DNA of 64,000 nt from positions 744,001 through 808,000 of the forward strand of contig OZ244850.1 in NCBI GenBank assembly GCA_965220895.1. Direction: 5' to 3'. This document shows, one piece after another, positions 15,636 through 23,799 of the stretch; the first letter of the stretch is position 1; every line of letters starts with the position of its first letter. Below the pieces are notes generated by a model. It had not been told where the DNA came from. It saw nothing but the letters and a program-made list of their open reading frames with translations, and did no database searches. The translations under genes were made by a program, and so were the position numbers. Source of the stretch: WTFY01 sp965220895 (GTDB lineage Bacteria > Pseudomonadota > Gammaproteobacteria > UBA4575).

Positions 15636-16595
15636 CTAGCTCAGCGAACCGCCACAACTGCTCCCCTGTCCCGCCGTGCAGCCATAGCAGTGATCCGCCA
15701 CGGCGATTTCACTTCCCTCCAGATCGACACTCATCAGCTCGGACAAATGCGTGCGCGCCTGATCGTGATACGGCAGCGGCAGGCCGAGCATCTGGTTGAA
15801 GTCACAGTCATACACGTAGCCGCGCCAGTCCACGCTGATCAGGGAACGGCACATCACCGCCTGCAGGTTTTTTTCACAATAGGCATCCCTCAGCAACTGC
15901 ATATACTCGTCAAATTTTCTCTGGCTCACCAGCATGCTGCCAAACCGCTTGATCGGCATGTTGGTGATGGTGAACAGGTGGTCGAACCTGACCCCGTACT
16001 TGAGCAGGAATTCATGATAATCCCTTTCCAGGCCTTCCTGCGACGGCGGCAAGTCCGGGCCCTGCGGATTGTAGACCAGCGTGAGACTCAGGTGGGCATC
16101 ATCGGTACCGTAGCCGAGTGCATTCAGCCGTTGCAGTGCCCGTATACTCTTCTGGAACACGCCCTTGCCGCGCTGGCGGTCCACATTTTTCTCAAGATAG
16201 CACGGCAGCGATGCCACGATCTCGACCTGCTGCTCTGCCAGGAACCGTGCAAGAGATTCCTGCCCGGGTTCCTCGAGGATCGTCAGGTTGCAGCGATCGA
16301 TCACACGCTCGACCTGCCCGCGTGCCCGTTTGACCAGGCTTCGAAACTGCGGGTGCAGTTCCGGGGCCCCGCCGGTGATATCCAGCACCTGCACATCCCG
16401 CGTGCGCAGGTAGTCCAGCACGGTATCGATCGTGTCCGAAGACATCATCTCCTTGCGTTTCGGGCCGGCATTGACATGGCAATGCACGCAGCTCTGGTTG
16501 CACCGGTAGCCCAGGTTGATCTGCAGGGTCTCAAGCCGGGCCCGGTGAATTTCGGGGAAGTCGGATTGTTTCAGCAGGTGCAGGGTTTCATGCAT
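15636..16595 (-). CDS. arsS: Radical SAM arsenosugar biosynthesis enzyme ArsS (TIGR04167 family)
   Basis: The 319-residue protein carries the 4Fe-4S radical SAM motif CNQSCVHCH (CxxxCxxC) near residue 32, then DITGGAPELHP. A C-terminal DUF3641 region ends in HCYGCTAGQGSSCGGS. ArsS transfers the 5'-deoxyadenosyl group to dimethylarsinate in arsenosugar synthesis. Some family members are selenoproteins; here the C-terminal cysteines are all TGC or TGT. The gene sits between the VTT-oxidoreductase fusion (28 bp upstream) and the RND adaptor. No arsM methyltransferase is in the window, so the arsenic substrate must be methylated elsewhere. The family call is firm; the reaction is from family knowledge. 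Confidence 0.87.
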   Translation of the reverse strand: MHETLHLLKQSDFPEIHRARLETLQINLGYRCNQSCVHCHVNAGPKRKEMMSSDTIDTVLDYLRTRDVQVLDITGGAPELHPQFRSLVKRARGQVERVIDRCNLTILEEPGQESLARFLAEQQVEIVASLPCYLEKNVDRQRGKGVFQKSIRALQRLNALGYGTDDAHLSLTLVYNPQGPDLPPSQEGLERDYHEFLLKYGVRFDHLFTITNMPIKRFGSMLVSQRKFDEYMQLLRDAYCEKNLQAVMCRSLISVDWRGYVYDCDFNQMLGLPLPYHDQARTHLSELMSVDLEGSEIAVADHCYGCTAGQGSSCGGSLS

Positions 16596-16623
16596 ATCCG
16601 GGGGCTCTCAAATCAGGGCCGCA

Positions 16624-18753
16624 TCAGCCGCGTTCAAAGGCATGATACCTTTTTACCCAACTCAGCACTTTTTCAGGGGCATGCGCCTTTTTCCACGCGC
16701 CGGCGGCGTACTTGTTGGCCTCGGCCAGGGTCGGGTAGATGTGGATCGTGCCGAGAATCTTGTTCAGGCCCAGCTTGTGCTTCATGGCCGAGACGTACTC
16801 GGAGATCAGGTCGCCGGCATGCTCGCCAACGATGGTGACCCCCAGTATCCGGTCCTTGCCCGGAACCGTCAGTACCTTGACCACCCCGTGCGCCTCTTCA
16901 TCGGCAATGGCGCGATCCAGATCGGAGATATCGTAGCAGGCCACCTCGTGTTCGATCCCCTGGCGCTGTGCCTCCTGTTCGTTCAGACCGACCCTGGCCA
17001 CTTCTGGTTCCGTGAAGGTGCACCAGGGGATGACCGAGTAGTCCACGCGGAATTTCCTGAAGCGCCCGAACAGCGCATTGACGCTGGCATACCAGGCCTG
17101 GTGGGAAGCCGTGTGCGTGAACTGGTAGGGACCGGCGAGATCGCCGCAGGCATAGATGTTCGGGTAGCTGGTTTGCAGAAATTCGTTCAGCTCAGGCTGC
17201 CCGTTCTCCTGCACCTCGATCTGCAGGTGTTTGTCCCAGGTATGGTGGGAGGTCACCTTGCGCCCCACGGCAACCAGAATGGCATCGAACGCGATACGGA
17301 CCTCTGTCCCCTTGTGGCTGCAAATCAGTACCCTGGAGTCCGGTTCCTGCACGACCTCCTGCGCGGCGTGTTCGGTCAGTATCCGCACGCCGTCGCGCTG
17401 GAAACTTTGCGCGACCATGGCCGCAATTTCCGGGTCCTCACGCGGCAGGATCCTGGACCTGCGCTGCACCTGGGTCACCTTGGAGCCAAGGCGCGCAAAG
17501 CACTGCGCCAGCTCGCATCCGATCGGACCCCCGCCGAGGATGACCAGGCGCTCGGGAAGGACATCGATGTCCCAGATGGTGTCCGAGGTATGGTAGCCCG
17601 CCTGCGCCAGGCCCGGCAGGTCCGGGACCAGCGGGCAGGCCCCGGTCGCCAGGACGATGCTCTTGCTCGTCAGCGTCGTTCCGTTCACGGCAACCGTCCA
17701 CGGATCCTTCAGTTGTGCCTCGCCCTGGATGCACTCGACGCCCAGTTTCGTGTAGCGCTCCACGGAATCATGCGGCTCCACCGTCTGGATGACGCGCCGC
17801 ACACGCTGCATGATCTTCTTGAAGTCAAATTCCACCTGTACCGGCTCACAGCCGTACTGCTGTGCCCGTTTTGCCTGCGCGATGAACTTTGCCGAACGTA
17901 TGAGCGCCTTGGAGGGCACACAGCCGGTGTTCAGGCAGTCTCCCCCCATTTTGTTTTTCTCGATCAGCGTGACCCTGGCCTTGACGGTCGCGGCAATGAG
18001 TGCTGCGACCAGTCCTCCCGAGCCCGCCCCGATCACGATCAGGTTGCGGTCAAACTTTTTCGGCCTGCGGAAACCGGCATAGACCCGCCGGGCACGAAGA
18101 AGCTCCACGGCCTTCCTCGCGATCCACGGGAAGATCGCCAGCAGCAGCAGTGCGAACAGCAGTCCCGGTGTCAGGATCCCGCCCAGGGATTCCAGGCTGG
18201 CCAGCTGGGTGCCGACGTTCACGTAAATGATGCATCCGGCCACCATGCCGAACAGGCTGGTAACGAAAAAGACGGAGGTTCGCATGGGGGTGAGGCCCAT
18301 GACGAGATTGATGACAAAAAACGGGAAGATCGGGATCAGCCGCAGTGTGTACAGATAAAACGCCCCGTCCTTCTCGATGCCCCGGTTCACGGCGACCAGC
18401 TTGTCCCCGAAACGGTTCTGCACGAAATCACGAAATATGTAGCGCGACAGCCAGAACGCGAGGGTGGCCCCGCAGGTGGCCGCAAGCAGCACGACCGCGG
18501 CGCCCACGGGCAGCCCGAAGATCGCCCCGGCCAGCAGGGAGAGCACGGCCGCACCCGGCAGCGACAGCCCGGTCACGACCAGGTAGATCAGGAAATAGAT
18601 CAGTGCCGTCTTGACAGGATAGGCATGGAAGTAGTCGGTAAACTGGAGTTGCTTGGACTTGATGTATGAGAAATCGAGGTAGTGGTGCAGATCAAGAATG
18701 AAGAAGCCTGCGATCAGGGCAATGACAACAAAAAGAACCGCTATTTTCTTCAT
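16624..18753 (-). CDS. VTT (TVP38/DedA-like) membrane domain fused to a mercuric-reductase-like flavoprotein
   Basis: The 709-residue protein starts at MKKIAVLFVVIALIAGFF. I chose this start because longer readings would overlap the divergent FAH gene. Residues about 1-225 are a VTT/TVP38 membrane domain (SLPGAAVLSLLAGAIFGLPV, RLIPIFPFFVINLVMGLTPM). Residues about 235-709 are a class I pyridine-nucleotide-disulfide oxidoreductase: FAD loop VIGAGSGGLVAAL, redox pair GGDCLNTGCVPSKA, NAD loop ILGGGPIGCELAQ, FAD motif YACGDLAG, and a dimerisation domain with HIYPTLAEA. It looks like a membrane-tethered dithiol reductase. It is the first gene of the run leading to arsS and the RND pump. The substrate is unknown. 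Confidence 0.88.
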   Translation of the reverse strand: MKKIAVLFVVIALIAGFFILDLHHYLDFSYIKSKQLQFTDYFHAYPVKTALIYFLIYLVVTGLSLPGAAVLSLLAGAIFGLPVGAAVVLLAATCGATLAFWLSRYIFRDFVQNRFGDKLVAVNRGIEKDGAFYLYTLRLIPIFPFFVINLVMGLTPMRTSVFFVTSLFGMVAGCIIYVNVGTQLASLESLGGILTPGLLFALLLLAIFPWIARKAVELLRARRVYAGFRRPKKFDRNLIVIGAGSGGLVAALIAATVKARVTLIEKNKMGGDCLNTGCVPSKALIRSAKFIAQAKRAQQYGCEPVQVEFDFKKIMQRVRRVIQTVEPHDSVERYTKLGVECIQGEAQLKDPWTVAVNGTTLTSKSIVLATGACPLVPDLPGLAQAGYHTSDTIWDIDVLPERLVILGGGPIGCELAQCFARLGSKVTQVQRRSRILPREDPEIAAMVAQSFQRDGVRILTEHAAQEVVQEPDSRVLICSHKGTEVRIAFDAILVAVGRKVTSHHTWDKHLQIEVQENGQPELNEFLQTSYPNIYACGDLAGPYQFTHTASHQAWYASVNALFGRFRKFRVDYSVIPWCTFTEPEVARVGLNEQEAQRQGIEHEVACYDISDLDRAIADEEAHGVVKVLTVPGKDRILGVTIVGEHAGDLISEYVSAMKHKLGLNKILGTIHIYPTLAEANKYAAGAWKKAHAPEKVLSWVKRYHAFERG

Positions 18754-18855
18754 GGCAATGACTCCATGGTGCCTTGCGCCACACTGCGCAAAATCTGGCT
18801 TCGGGCACCAGGTCGGGATTACAATACTGATCCCACAAAACCGTGACACTCCGTA

Positions 18856-19746
18856 ATGAAGCTTGCAACCTGCAAACACGACAGTGAAGCGCATCTTGCT
18901 GTGGTGCAAGGTGATTCTATCCTGTTACCGGCAACCTGTCCCGGCTGGCCACGGGAACTGGACAGCCTGCTGCAGCTCATCGACCAAGGTGACCGGCTGC
19001 TGCCGCAGTTGCACGATCTGGTACGACAGTCCCGTCCGGAGCAGTGGGCCGCACTGGCCTCGGTCGAACTGGACTCGCCCATCCCCAGGCCGCGCCAGAA
19101 CATGATGTGTCTTGGCTGGAACTACATGGACCATGTGGAGGAGACCACGCGCAAGATCGTCGAAGCGCCGAAATTGCCGAAATACCCCATCGTCTTTACC
19201 AAGTCCGTCTCCAGCATGAACGGTCCCTATTCAGACATTCCGGTGGATGCAGAAGTTTCCGACAAGATGGACTGGGAAGTGGAACTGGGTGTCATTATGG
19301 GTAAAGGCGGACGCGGCATCCGGCGCGAGGATGCCCTGCAGCACGTGTTCGGGTACACGGTGATCAATGACGTCTCTGCGCGGGACCTGCAGAAACGTCA
19401 CAAGCAGTTCTTCATTGGCAAGAGTCTGACCGGAGCCTGCCCCATGGGCCCCTGGATCGTCACCGCGGACGACATCCCGGACCCGCAGGCGCTGAACCTG
19501 ACGTGCCGCGTCAACGGGGTGGTCAAGCAGGACTCGAACACGAAGTACCAGATCTTCGATATTGCCACCGTGATCGAGACCCTGTCCCGGAGCATGTCGC
19601 TTGAACCCGGGGATATCATCGCAACCGGTACCCCGAGCGGTGTCGGCTATGTGCGCAACCCGCCCGAATACCTGTTTCCGGGGGATGTAGTAGAATGCGA
19701 GATCGAGTCGATTGGCACGATACGCAATACGGTCACTGCTGCGTGA
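18856..19746 (+). CDS. Fumarylacetoacetate hydrolase (FAH) family protein
   Basis: The 296-residue protein has an FAH fold: LGWNYMDHVEE, PIVFTKSVSSMNGP, MDWEVELGVIMGKGGRGI with acidic metal ligands, GYTVINDVSARDLQ, KSLTGACPMGPWIV and GDIIATGTPSGVG. Members hydrolyse or decarboxylate acylpyruvates and ring-cleavage products such as 2-hydroxyhepta-2,4-dienedioate. No aromatic-degradation genes are nearby, so the substrate is open. The gene is divergent from the VTT-oxidoreductase operon. Confidence 0.88.
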   Translation: MKLATCKHDSEAHLAVVQGDSILLPATCPGWPRELDSLLQLIDQGDRLLPQLHDLVRQSRPEQWAALASVELDSPIPRPRQNMMCLGWNYMDHVEETTRKIVEAPKLPKYPIVFTKSVSSMNGPYSDIPVDAEVSDKMDWEVELGVIMGKGGRGIRREDALQHVFGYTVINDVSARDLQKRHKQFFIGKSLTGACPMGPWIVTADDIPDPQALNLTCRVNGVVKQDSNTKYQIFDIATVIETLSRSMSLEPGDIIATGTPSGVGYVRNPPEYLFPGDVVECEIESIGTIRNTVTAA

Positions 19747-19846
19747 ATCCTCGGAGCGAACTCGCACCGTCTGCCCACAGCATCCGATTGTTCATGAGAT
19801 CACTGTGACATCGGTGAGCACGCATTGAGTCCCCGGAGACAGGTAG

Positions 19847-20437
19847 ATGGATGTCAAAAAGCGCGTACGGGAAATTTTTGAGCAGGAAGCCGGGGCCATC
19901 GCTTCCATCCCGGTCACGGAAAACTTCGAAAAAGCGGTGTCCTTGCTCAGGGACTGCCACGGCAAGGTGCTGACGACCGGCATGGGCAAGGCCGGCCATA
20001 TCGCGAACAAGTTCTCCGCTACCCTGTCATCGACCGGAACGCCGGCCTTTTTTCTGCATCCGGGCGAAGCCGCGCACGGGGACCTGGGGCTGATCGAGGA
20101 AAACGATGCCATGGTCGCCTTCTCGACCAGCGGCAAGACGCGCGAGGTCCTGGAGGTGCTGGTGGCAGGACGCGAACTGGGCCTGCACACGGTCATCGGA
20201 ATCACTTCACACCCGGACTCGAAGCTGCGCGACCTCAGCGATGTCATCCTGGACATGGGCACGATCCGCGAGGCGTGCCGGCTCGACCTGACCCCGACCT
20301 GCAGCATGGCCGTCATGCTGGCCATCAGCGATGCCCTGGCCCTGTTGCTGATGGAACAGAAGGAATTCACCCGCGAAGACTACGGGATGCGCCATCACGG
20401 CGGGTACCTGGGAAAAAAAGCCCGCCGGGGTGACTGA
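19847..20437 (+). CDS. SIS-domain sugar phosphate isomerase, KpsF/GutQ-like without CBS domains
   Basis: The 196-residue protein is a single SIS domain: VLTTGMGKAGHIANKFSATL, HPGEAAHGDLGLI, AFSTSGKTREVLEVL, DLTPTCSMAVMLAISDALAL. The motifs are those of arabinose-5-phosphate isomerase (KdsD/KpsF), but the usual C-terminal CBS pair is absent. It could make arabinose 5-phosphate for Kdo or act on a related sugar. It overlaps the next gene by 8 nt. A GGAGACAGG ribosome site precedes the ATG. Confidence 0.82.
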   Translation: MDVKKRVREIFEQEAGAIASIPVTENFEKAVSLLRDCHGKVLTTGMGKAGHIANKFSATLSSTGTPAFFLHPGEAAHGDLGLIEENDAMVAFSTSGKTREVLEVLVAGRELGLHTVIGITSHPDSKLRDLSDVILDMGTIREACRLDLTPTCSMAVMLAISDALALLLMEQKEFTREDYGMRHHGGYLGKKARRGD

Positions 20438-20960
20438 AAGGCCGGTGACGGCAATGACCGCGGACCGATTGCGAAGCCTGACCCTCATCCGCCATGCGAA
20501 ATCGAGCTGGGACCATCCCGAGCTGCAGGATTTTGACCGTCCCCTGAACCGACGCGGACTTCAGGATGCGCCGATGATGGGCCAGCGGCTGGCCCGTGCG
20601 AACTACCGCGCAGATGCCGTCATTTCCAGCCCGGCGAGGCGCGCCATCACGACGGCCGAAAGCATCGCGGCGGAAATCGGCTTCGATGCGGACCAGATCC
20701 AGCAAGACCCGCTCGTCTACGGTGCCAGCCTGGGAGCACTCACGGAGGTGGTCAGGGGAATCGGCAACCGTGTCCGCCATGCCGTGCTGGTGGGGCATAA
20801 TCCGGGAATCACGCAACTGTGCAATTTTCTCGGCGACTCCCGGATCGACAACTTGCCCACTTGCGGCCTTGCCCGCATGGAGTTTGATGCAGAGAGTTGG
20901 GAGGATGTTCCCCGCCAAAAAGGCCACCTGGCCGAGTTTGACTACCCGAAGAAAAAATAG
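20430..20960 (+). CDS. sixA: SixA-like phosphohistidine phosphatase
   Basis: The product is a small histidine-phosphatase superfamily protein of 176 residues from the GTG, or 168 from the ATG at 20454. The catalytic LIRHAKSSW motif and DRPLNRRG, SSPARRAITTAE and VGHNPGI with the second catalytic His are all present. SixA removes phosphate from His residues of phosphorelay or phosphotransferase proteins. Overlap with the SIS gene suggests coupling. Which start is used is uncertain. Confidence 0.85.
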   Translation: MTERPVTAMTADRLRSLTLIRHAKSSWDHPELQDFDRPLNRRGLQDAPMMGQRLARANYRADAVISSPARRAITTAESIAAEIGFDADQIQQDPLVYGASLGALTEVVRGIGNRVRHAVLVGHNPGITQLCNFLGDSRIDNLPTCGLARMEFDAESWEDVPRQKGHLAEFDYPKKK

Positions 20961-21026
20961 CCGCGTACAAGGTGCACACCTGGATGGACCGGGAATCCGA
21001 AACCGCCAAATACCAGGGCCAGGCCC

Positions 21027-21512
21027 TCAGAATTCGTACTCGACCTTTCTCATCTCCTGGTCCGAGACATGCGCCTCCCACAGCTCGGCAATCGTGCAGT
21101 TTTCCTGCGGATGCTGCACATCGCCCGCGAGTTCGGCCAGGGGCCTCAGCATGAAGTTGTAGCGAAGTACATCGGGATGCGGCAGGCTCACGCCGTCCAT
21201 TTGCACGACCAGGTCGTCGTACAACAGCTGGTCCAGGTCCAGCGTGCGGGATACGAACGATTCCTTGCCGTGGGTACGGTGATGTTCCGACTCGATCCGC
21301 TTCAGTGTCTGGCTGATTTCCTGGGGGGATTGATCGGTGTCGAAGCCGACGACCAGATTGTGAAAGTCGTCTCCCTCGAAGCCGAAGGCCGGGGTCTCGT
21401 AGACACTGGAAATATCCAGGGGGCCGAAGTGGGCACGCAGGGTGGCCACGGAGGAGGCAATGTTTTTTTCCTTATCGATATTGCTACCGATGCCGATGAA
21501 CACGCGGGCCAT
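21027..21512 (-). CDS. folK: 2-amino-4-hydroxy-6-hydroxymethyldihydropteridine diphosphokinase FolK
   Basis: The 161-residue protein starts MARVFIGIGSNIDKEKNI. The motifs YETPAFGFEGDDFHNLV and SFVSRTLDLDQLLYDDL match the pterin and ATP/Mg sites (RTLDLD). It pyrophosphorylates the dihydropterin made by FolB in folate synthesis. Its ATG shares one base with the folB stop (TGATG), so the pair is translationally coupled. I reject a longer start because it lies inside folB. Confidence 0.92.
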   Translation of the reverse strand: MARVFIGIGSNIDKEKNIASSVATLRAHFGPLDISSVYETPAFGFEGDDFHNLVVGFDTDQSPQEISQTLKRIESEHHRTHGKESFVSRTLDLDQLLYDDLVVQMDGVSLPHPDVLRYNFMLRPLAELAGDVQHPQENCTIAELWEAHVSDQEMRKVEYEF

Positions 21513-21877
21513 CAAGGGTTGCGGTTGCCACGCTCGATAGTGATTCCGACATCGCGTGCACCGCGCACGGCCCGGGGCTTGCTGATCGTGATGCGCAGCC
21601 ACGGGATGTTGAACTCCTGGATCAGCATGGCAGCCACGTTTTCAATCAGGCTCTCGATCAGTTCGTAGTGGCTGGCTTCCACAAATTGCACGATGCGCTT
21701 GGCCACGGCCTTGTAGTCCAGGGTGTCGTCTATGGAATGTGAAGTGGCAGCCGGGGTGATGTCTGCGGCCATCTCGAGGTTGATGCATACCTTTTGCCGG
21801 ATGCGCTTCTCCCATTCGTAGACTCCGATGGTGGCATCGACTTCCAGGTCGCGCAAAAATATCGTGTCCTTCGCCAT
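21512..21877 (-). CDS. folB: Dihydroneopterin aldolase FolB
   Basis: The protein has about 121 residues from MAKDTIFLRDLEVDATIGVY; an ATG at 21892 would add five residues. The typical motifs are TIGVYEWE, DDTLDYKAVAKRI and ELIESLIENVA with the catalytic Glu-region, and a C-terminal ITISKPRAVRGARDVGI. It converts dihydroneopterin to 6-hydroxymethyl-dihydropterin plus glycolaldehyde. It is divergent from rpmB and coupled to folK. Confidence 0.92.
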   Translation of the reverse strand: MAKDTIFLRDLEVDATIGVYEWEKRIRQKVCINLEMAADITPAATSHSIDDTLDYKAVAKRIVQFVEASHYELIESLIENVAAMLIQEFNIPWLRITISKPRAVRGARDVGITIERGNRNP

Positions 21878-21928
21878 GTTCAGTTGTTCCATCGAGAGAA
21901 TCGTCTATCCCGGCAAAAGCCAGCCAGC

Positions 21929-21957
21929 TTGTGCCCGCATAGTGATTCTGGTATCTT
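21929..21957 (+). promoter_or_regulatory. Sigma-70 promoter for rpmB-rpmG
   Basis: TTGTGC (21929-21934), a 17-nt spacer and TATCTT (21952-21957) lie 45 nt before the rpmB ATG. Confidence 0.5.
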
Positions 21958-22001
21958 GCGCGCCCTACAGATTGACTGCATCCAGTACAGAAACCACAGC
22001 C

Positions 22002-22238
22002 ATGTCACGCGTATGCCAAGTAACGGGAAAACGGCCGATGTCCGGCAACCACGTCTCCCATGCACATAATAAAACACGGCGTCGTTACATGCCTAATATA
22101 CATACTCACCGCTTTTGGGTGAAGAGCGAGAACCGCTGGGTCAAGCTGCGCGTATCCTCGCAGGGCGTGCGCATCATCGACAAGAAAGGCATCGAGGCCG
22201 TCCTGGCCGACATTCGAAAACAGGGGGTCAAGGTCTAG
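22002..22238 (+). CDS. rpmB: 50S ribosomal protein L28
   Basis: The 78-residue protein MSRVCQVTGKRPMSGNHVSH... contains HAHNKTRRRYMPNIHTHRFW, the L28 signature. The ATG at 22002 matches the family N-terminus; upstream in-frame starts do not. It is followed 27 bp later by rpmG, the usual pair. Confidence 0.97.
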   Translation: MSRVCQVTGKRPMSGNHVSHAHNKTRRRYMPNIHTHRFWVKSENRWVKLRVSSQGVRIIDKKGIEAVLADIRKQGVKV

Positions 22239-22265
22239 CGTCGCAAGGCGGGCCCGGGAATCAGC

Positions 22266-22433
22266 ATGGCAAAATCAGTACGCGAAAAAATCAAGCTGGT
22301 CTCCAGTGCCGGCACGGGCCACTACTACACGACCAGCAAGAACAAACGCACCATGTCGGACAAGCTGGAAATGAAAAAGTACGACCCGGTCGTTCGCAAG
22401 CATGTTCCCTACAAGGAAGCCAAGATCAAGTAA
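22266..22433 (+). CDS. rpmG: 50S ribosomal protein L33
   Basis: The 55-residue protein MAKSVREKIKLVSSAGTGHY... ends KHVPYKEAKIK. It has no zinc-ribbon cysteines, so it is the zinc-independent (C-minus) form. It lies directly after rpmB in the same operon. Confidence 0.96.
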   Translation: MAKSVREKIKLVSSAGTGHYYTTSKNKRTMSDKLEMKKYDPVVRKHVPYKEAKIK

Positions 22434-22448
22434 GCCCGCATCCTGCCC

Positions 22449-22484
22449 GGCACCCCTTGGGCCAGGTGCATCCAGTGCCTTTTT
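22449..22484 (+). terminator. Possible rpmBG terminator
   Basis: GGCAC (22449-22453) can pair with GTGCC (22475-22479), followed by five T (22480-22484). An alternative inner stem GCACC/GGTGC competes. It lies between convergent genes. Confidence 0.4.
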
Positions 22485-22487
22485 CGC

Positions 22488-23672
22488 CTAGCCCACGGGA
22501 GTGGGCTGCAATGCATAGCCTCTCAGGCCTTGGGCGAAGGTCTGCAGAACACGAATCCCGGTAGCCTCCGCTTCCCTGCACCATTCGGTGATGGCCTGCA
22601 CCAAGCGCTCGTGACTGGCGTAGGTCTCGTTCCACAATTGCTGCAGGCGCTCCTGAAACTCATACACCGTGTGCAAGGCCTCGCTGTCTTGCAAAAGCAC
22701 CTGCAGGTGCTTGTGGTGCAGCGGCTTGAGGCGGGATTTTTCCCGGATCAGGGCCGTTCGCATCTGGCGCATCAGTTTTTTGCCGCGCATCTTGTCGCCG
22801 GACAATTCGCTGCGAAAAGTCGGCAGCGTCACGTGCTGGGCATAATCGGCCATGACGTGCAGCTTGCTGGAAATAATGGCCTTGGCCGTTTCGAGGTCGA
22901 TTTTTTCCTTGATGGCGACACGTACGGGTTGCGGTGCGCGCCGGCGAACCCTGGCCAGGCGCAGGAAGGACAGCATCCGGATGTAAAGCCAGCCCGTGTC
23001 GAGTTCCCAGCGCTTGCTGGAAAACTTTGCCGAACTCGGGTAGGCATGGTGGTTGTTGTGCAACTCCTCGCCGCCGATCAGGATGCCGAGATTCACGATA
23101 TTGGTCGAACCGTCCGGGGTTTCGAAGTTGCGGTATCCCCAGTAATGACCGAAGCCATTGACGACCCCCGCCGCAGTGACCGGTATCCAGGCCATCTGGA
23201 CCGCCCAGATCACGATCCCGAGAAGGCCGAAGAGCCCCAGGTTCAGCGCCAGCATGAATACCACTCCCATGAAGGAAAAGGGCGTGTACAGGTTGCGCTC
23301 GATCCAGTCATCGGGAGTGCCATGGCCATAATGTTCCAGGGTCTCTGCATTTCCGGCCTCTTCCCGGTACAGCTCCGAACCCTGCCAGAACACCGTGCCG
23401 ATTCCCACCACGTGCGGGCTGTGCGGATCTTCCGCCGTCTCGGTCTTGGCATGATGCTTCCTGTGAATCGCGACCCACTCCTTGGTCACCATGCCGGTGG
23501 TCAGCCAGAGCCAGAAACGGAACAGGTGTGCCGACAGCGGGTGCAGGTCCAGGGCACAATGCGCCTGGCACCGATGCAGATATACGGTGACCGACACGAT
23601 GGTGAGATGGGTGAGTACGAGCGTGAGGACGACATATCCCCACCAGGGCAAAACTACCAATCCATCAAGCAT
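22488..23672 (-). CDS. Membrane fatty-acid (acyl-CoA type) desaturase
   Basis: The 394-residue protein has the three histidine boxes of delta-9-type desaturases: HRCQAH, HRKHH and HNNHH. The first two flank WLWLTTGMVTKEW and the third follows LGILIGGEEL. Four membrane helices are visible (for example GYVVLTLVLTHLTIVSVTVY). The last ~130 residues are a helical, charged cytoplasmic extension. It introduces a double bond into acyl chains for membrane fluidity, using a diiron centre. It is a single gene, convergent with rpmBG. Confidence 0.9.
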   Translation of the reverse strand: MLDGLVVLPWWGYVVLTLVLTHLTIVSVTVYLHRCQAHCALDLHPLSAHLFRFWLWLTTGMVTKEWVAIHRKHHAKTETAEDPHSPHVVGIGTVFWQGSELYREEAGNAETLEHYGHGTPDDWIERNLYTPFSFMGVVFMLALNLGLFGLLGIVIWAVQMAWIPVTAAGVVNGFGHYWGYRNFETPDGSTNIVNLGILIGGEELHNNHHAYPSSAKFSSKRWELDTGWLYIRMLSFLRLARVRRRAPQPVRVAIKEKIDLETAKAIISSKLHVMADYAQHVTLPTFRSELSGDKMRGKKLMRQMRTALIREKSRLKPLHHKHLQVLLQDSEALHTVYEFQERLQQLWNETYASHERLVQAITEWCREAEATGIRVLQTFAQGLRGYALQPTPVG

Positions 23673-23775
23673 AGCGTTTCCTGACCCGGGTTATTTTTGT
23701 TGTTTTTATGAGAGACCCGCTTTTCGGTCCGTGCATCATACGTGCTGGCAGGGGAAGGACACAAGAAGCCCCGTA

Positions 23776-23791
23776 CGTGCTCGCAAGCACG
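23776..23791. repeat. Hairpin downstream of hyuA
   Basis: CGTGCT and AGCACG form a 6-bp stem with loop CGCA just past the hyuA stop on the minus strand. No T-run follows, so it is a weak terminator candidate. Confidence 0.3.
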
Positions 23792-23799
23792 GGAGCGCA

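Noticed and set aside
15636..15680. Selenocysteine form of ArsS
   Set aside because: The C-terminal CYGCTAGQGSSC positions are ordinary Cys codons and the frame has no TGA before the stop.
16642..18669. Long plus-strand reading frame opposite the VTT-flavoprotein gene
   Set aside because: Its translation shows no recognisable domain and it mirrors a well-supported gene; high GC makes long antisense frames common here.
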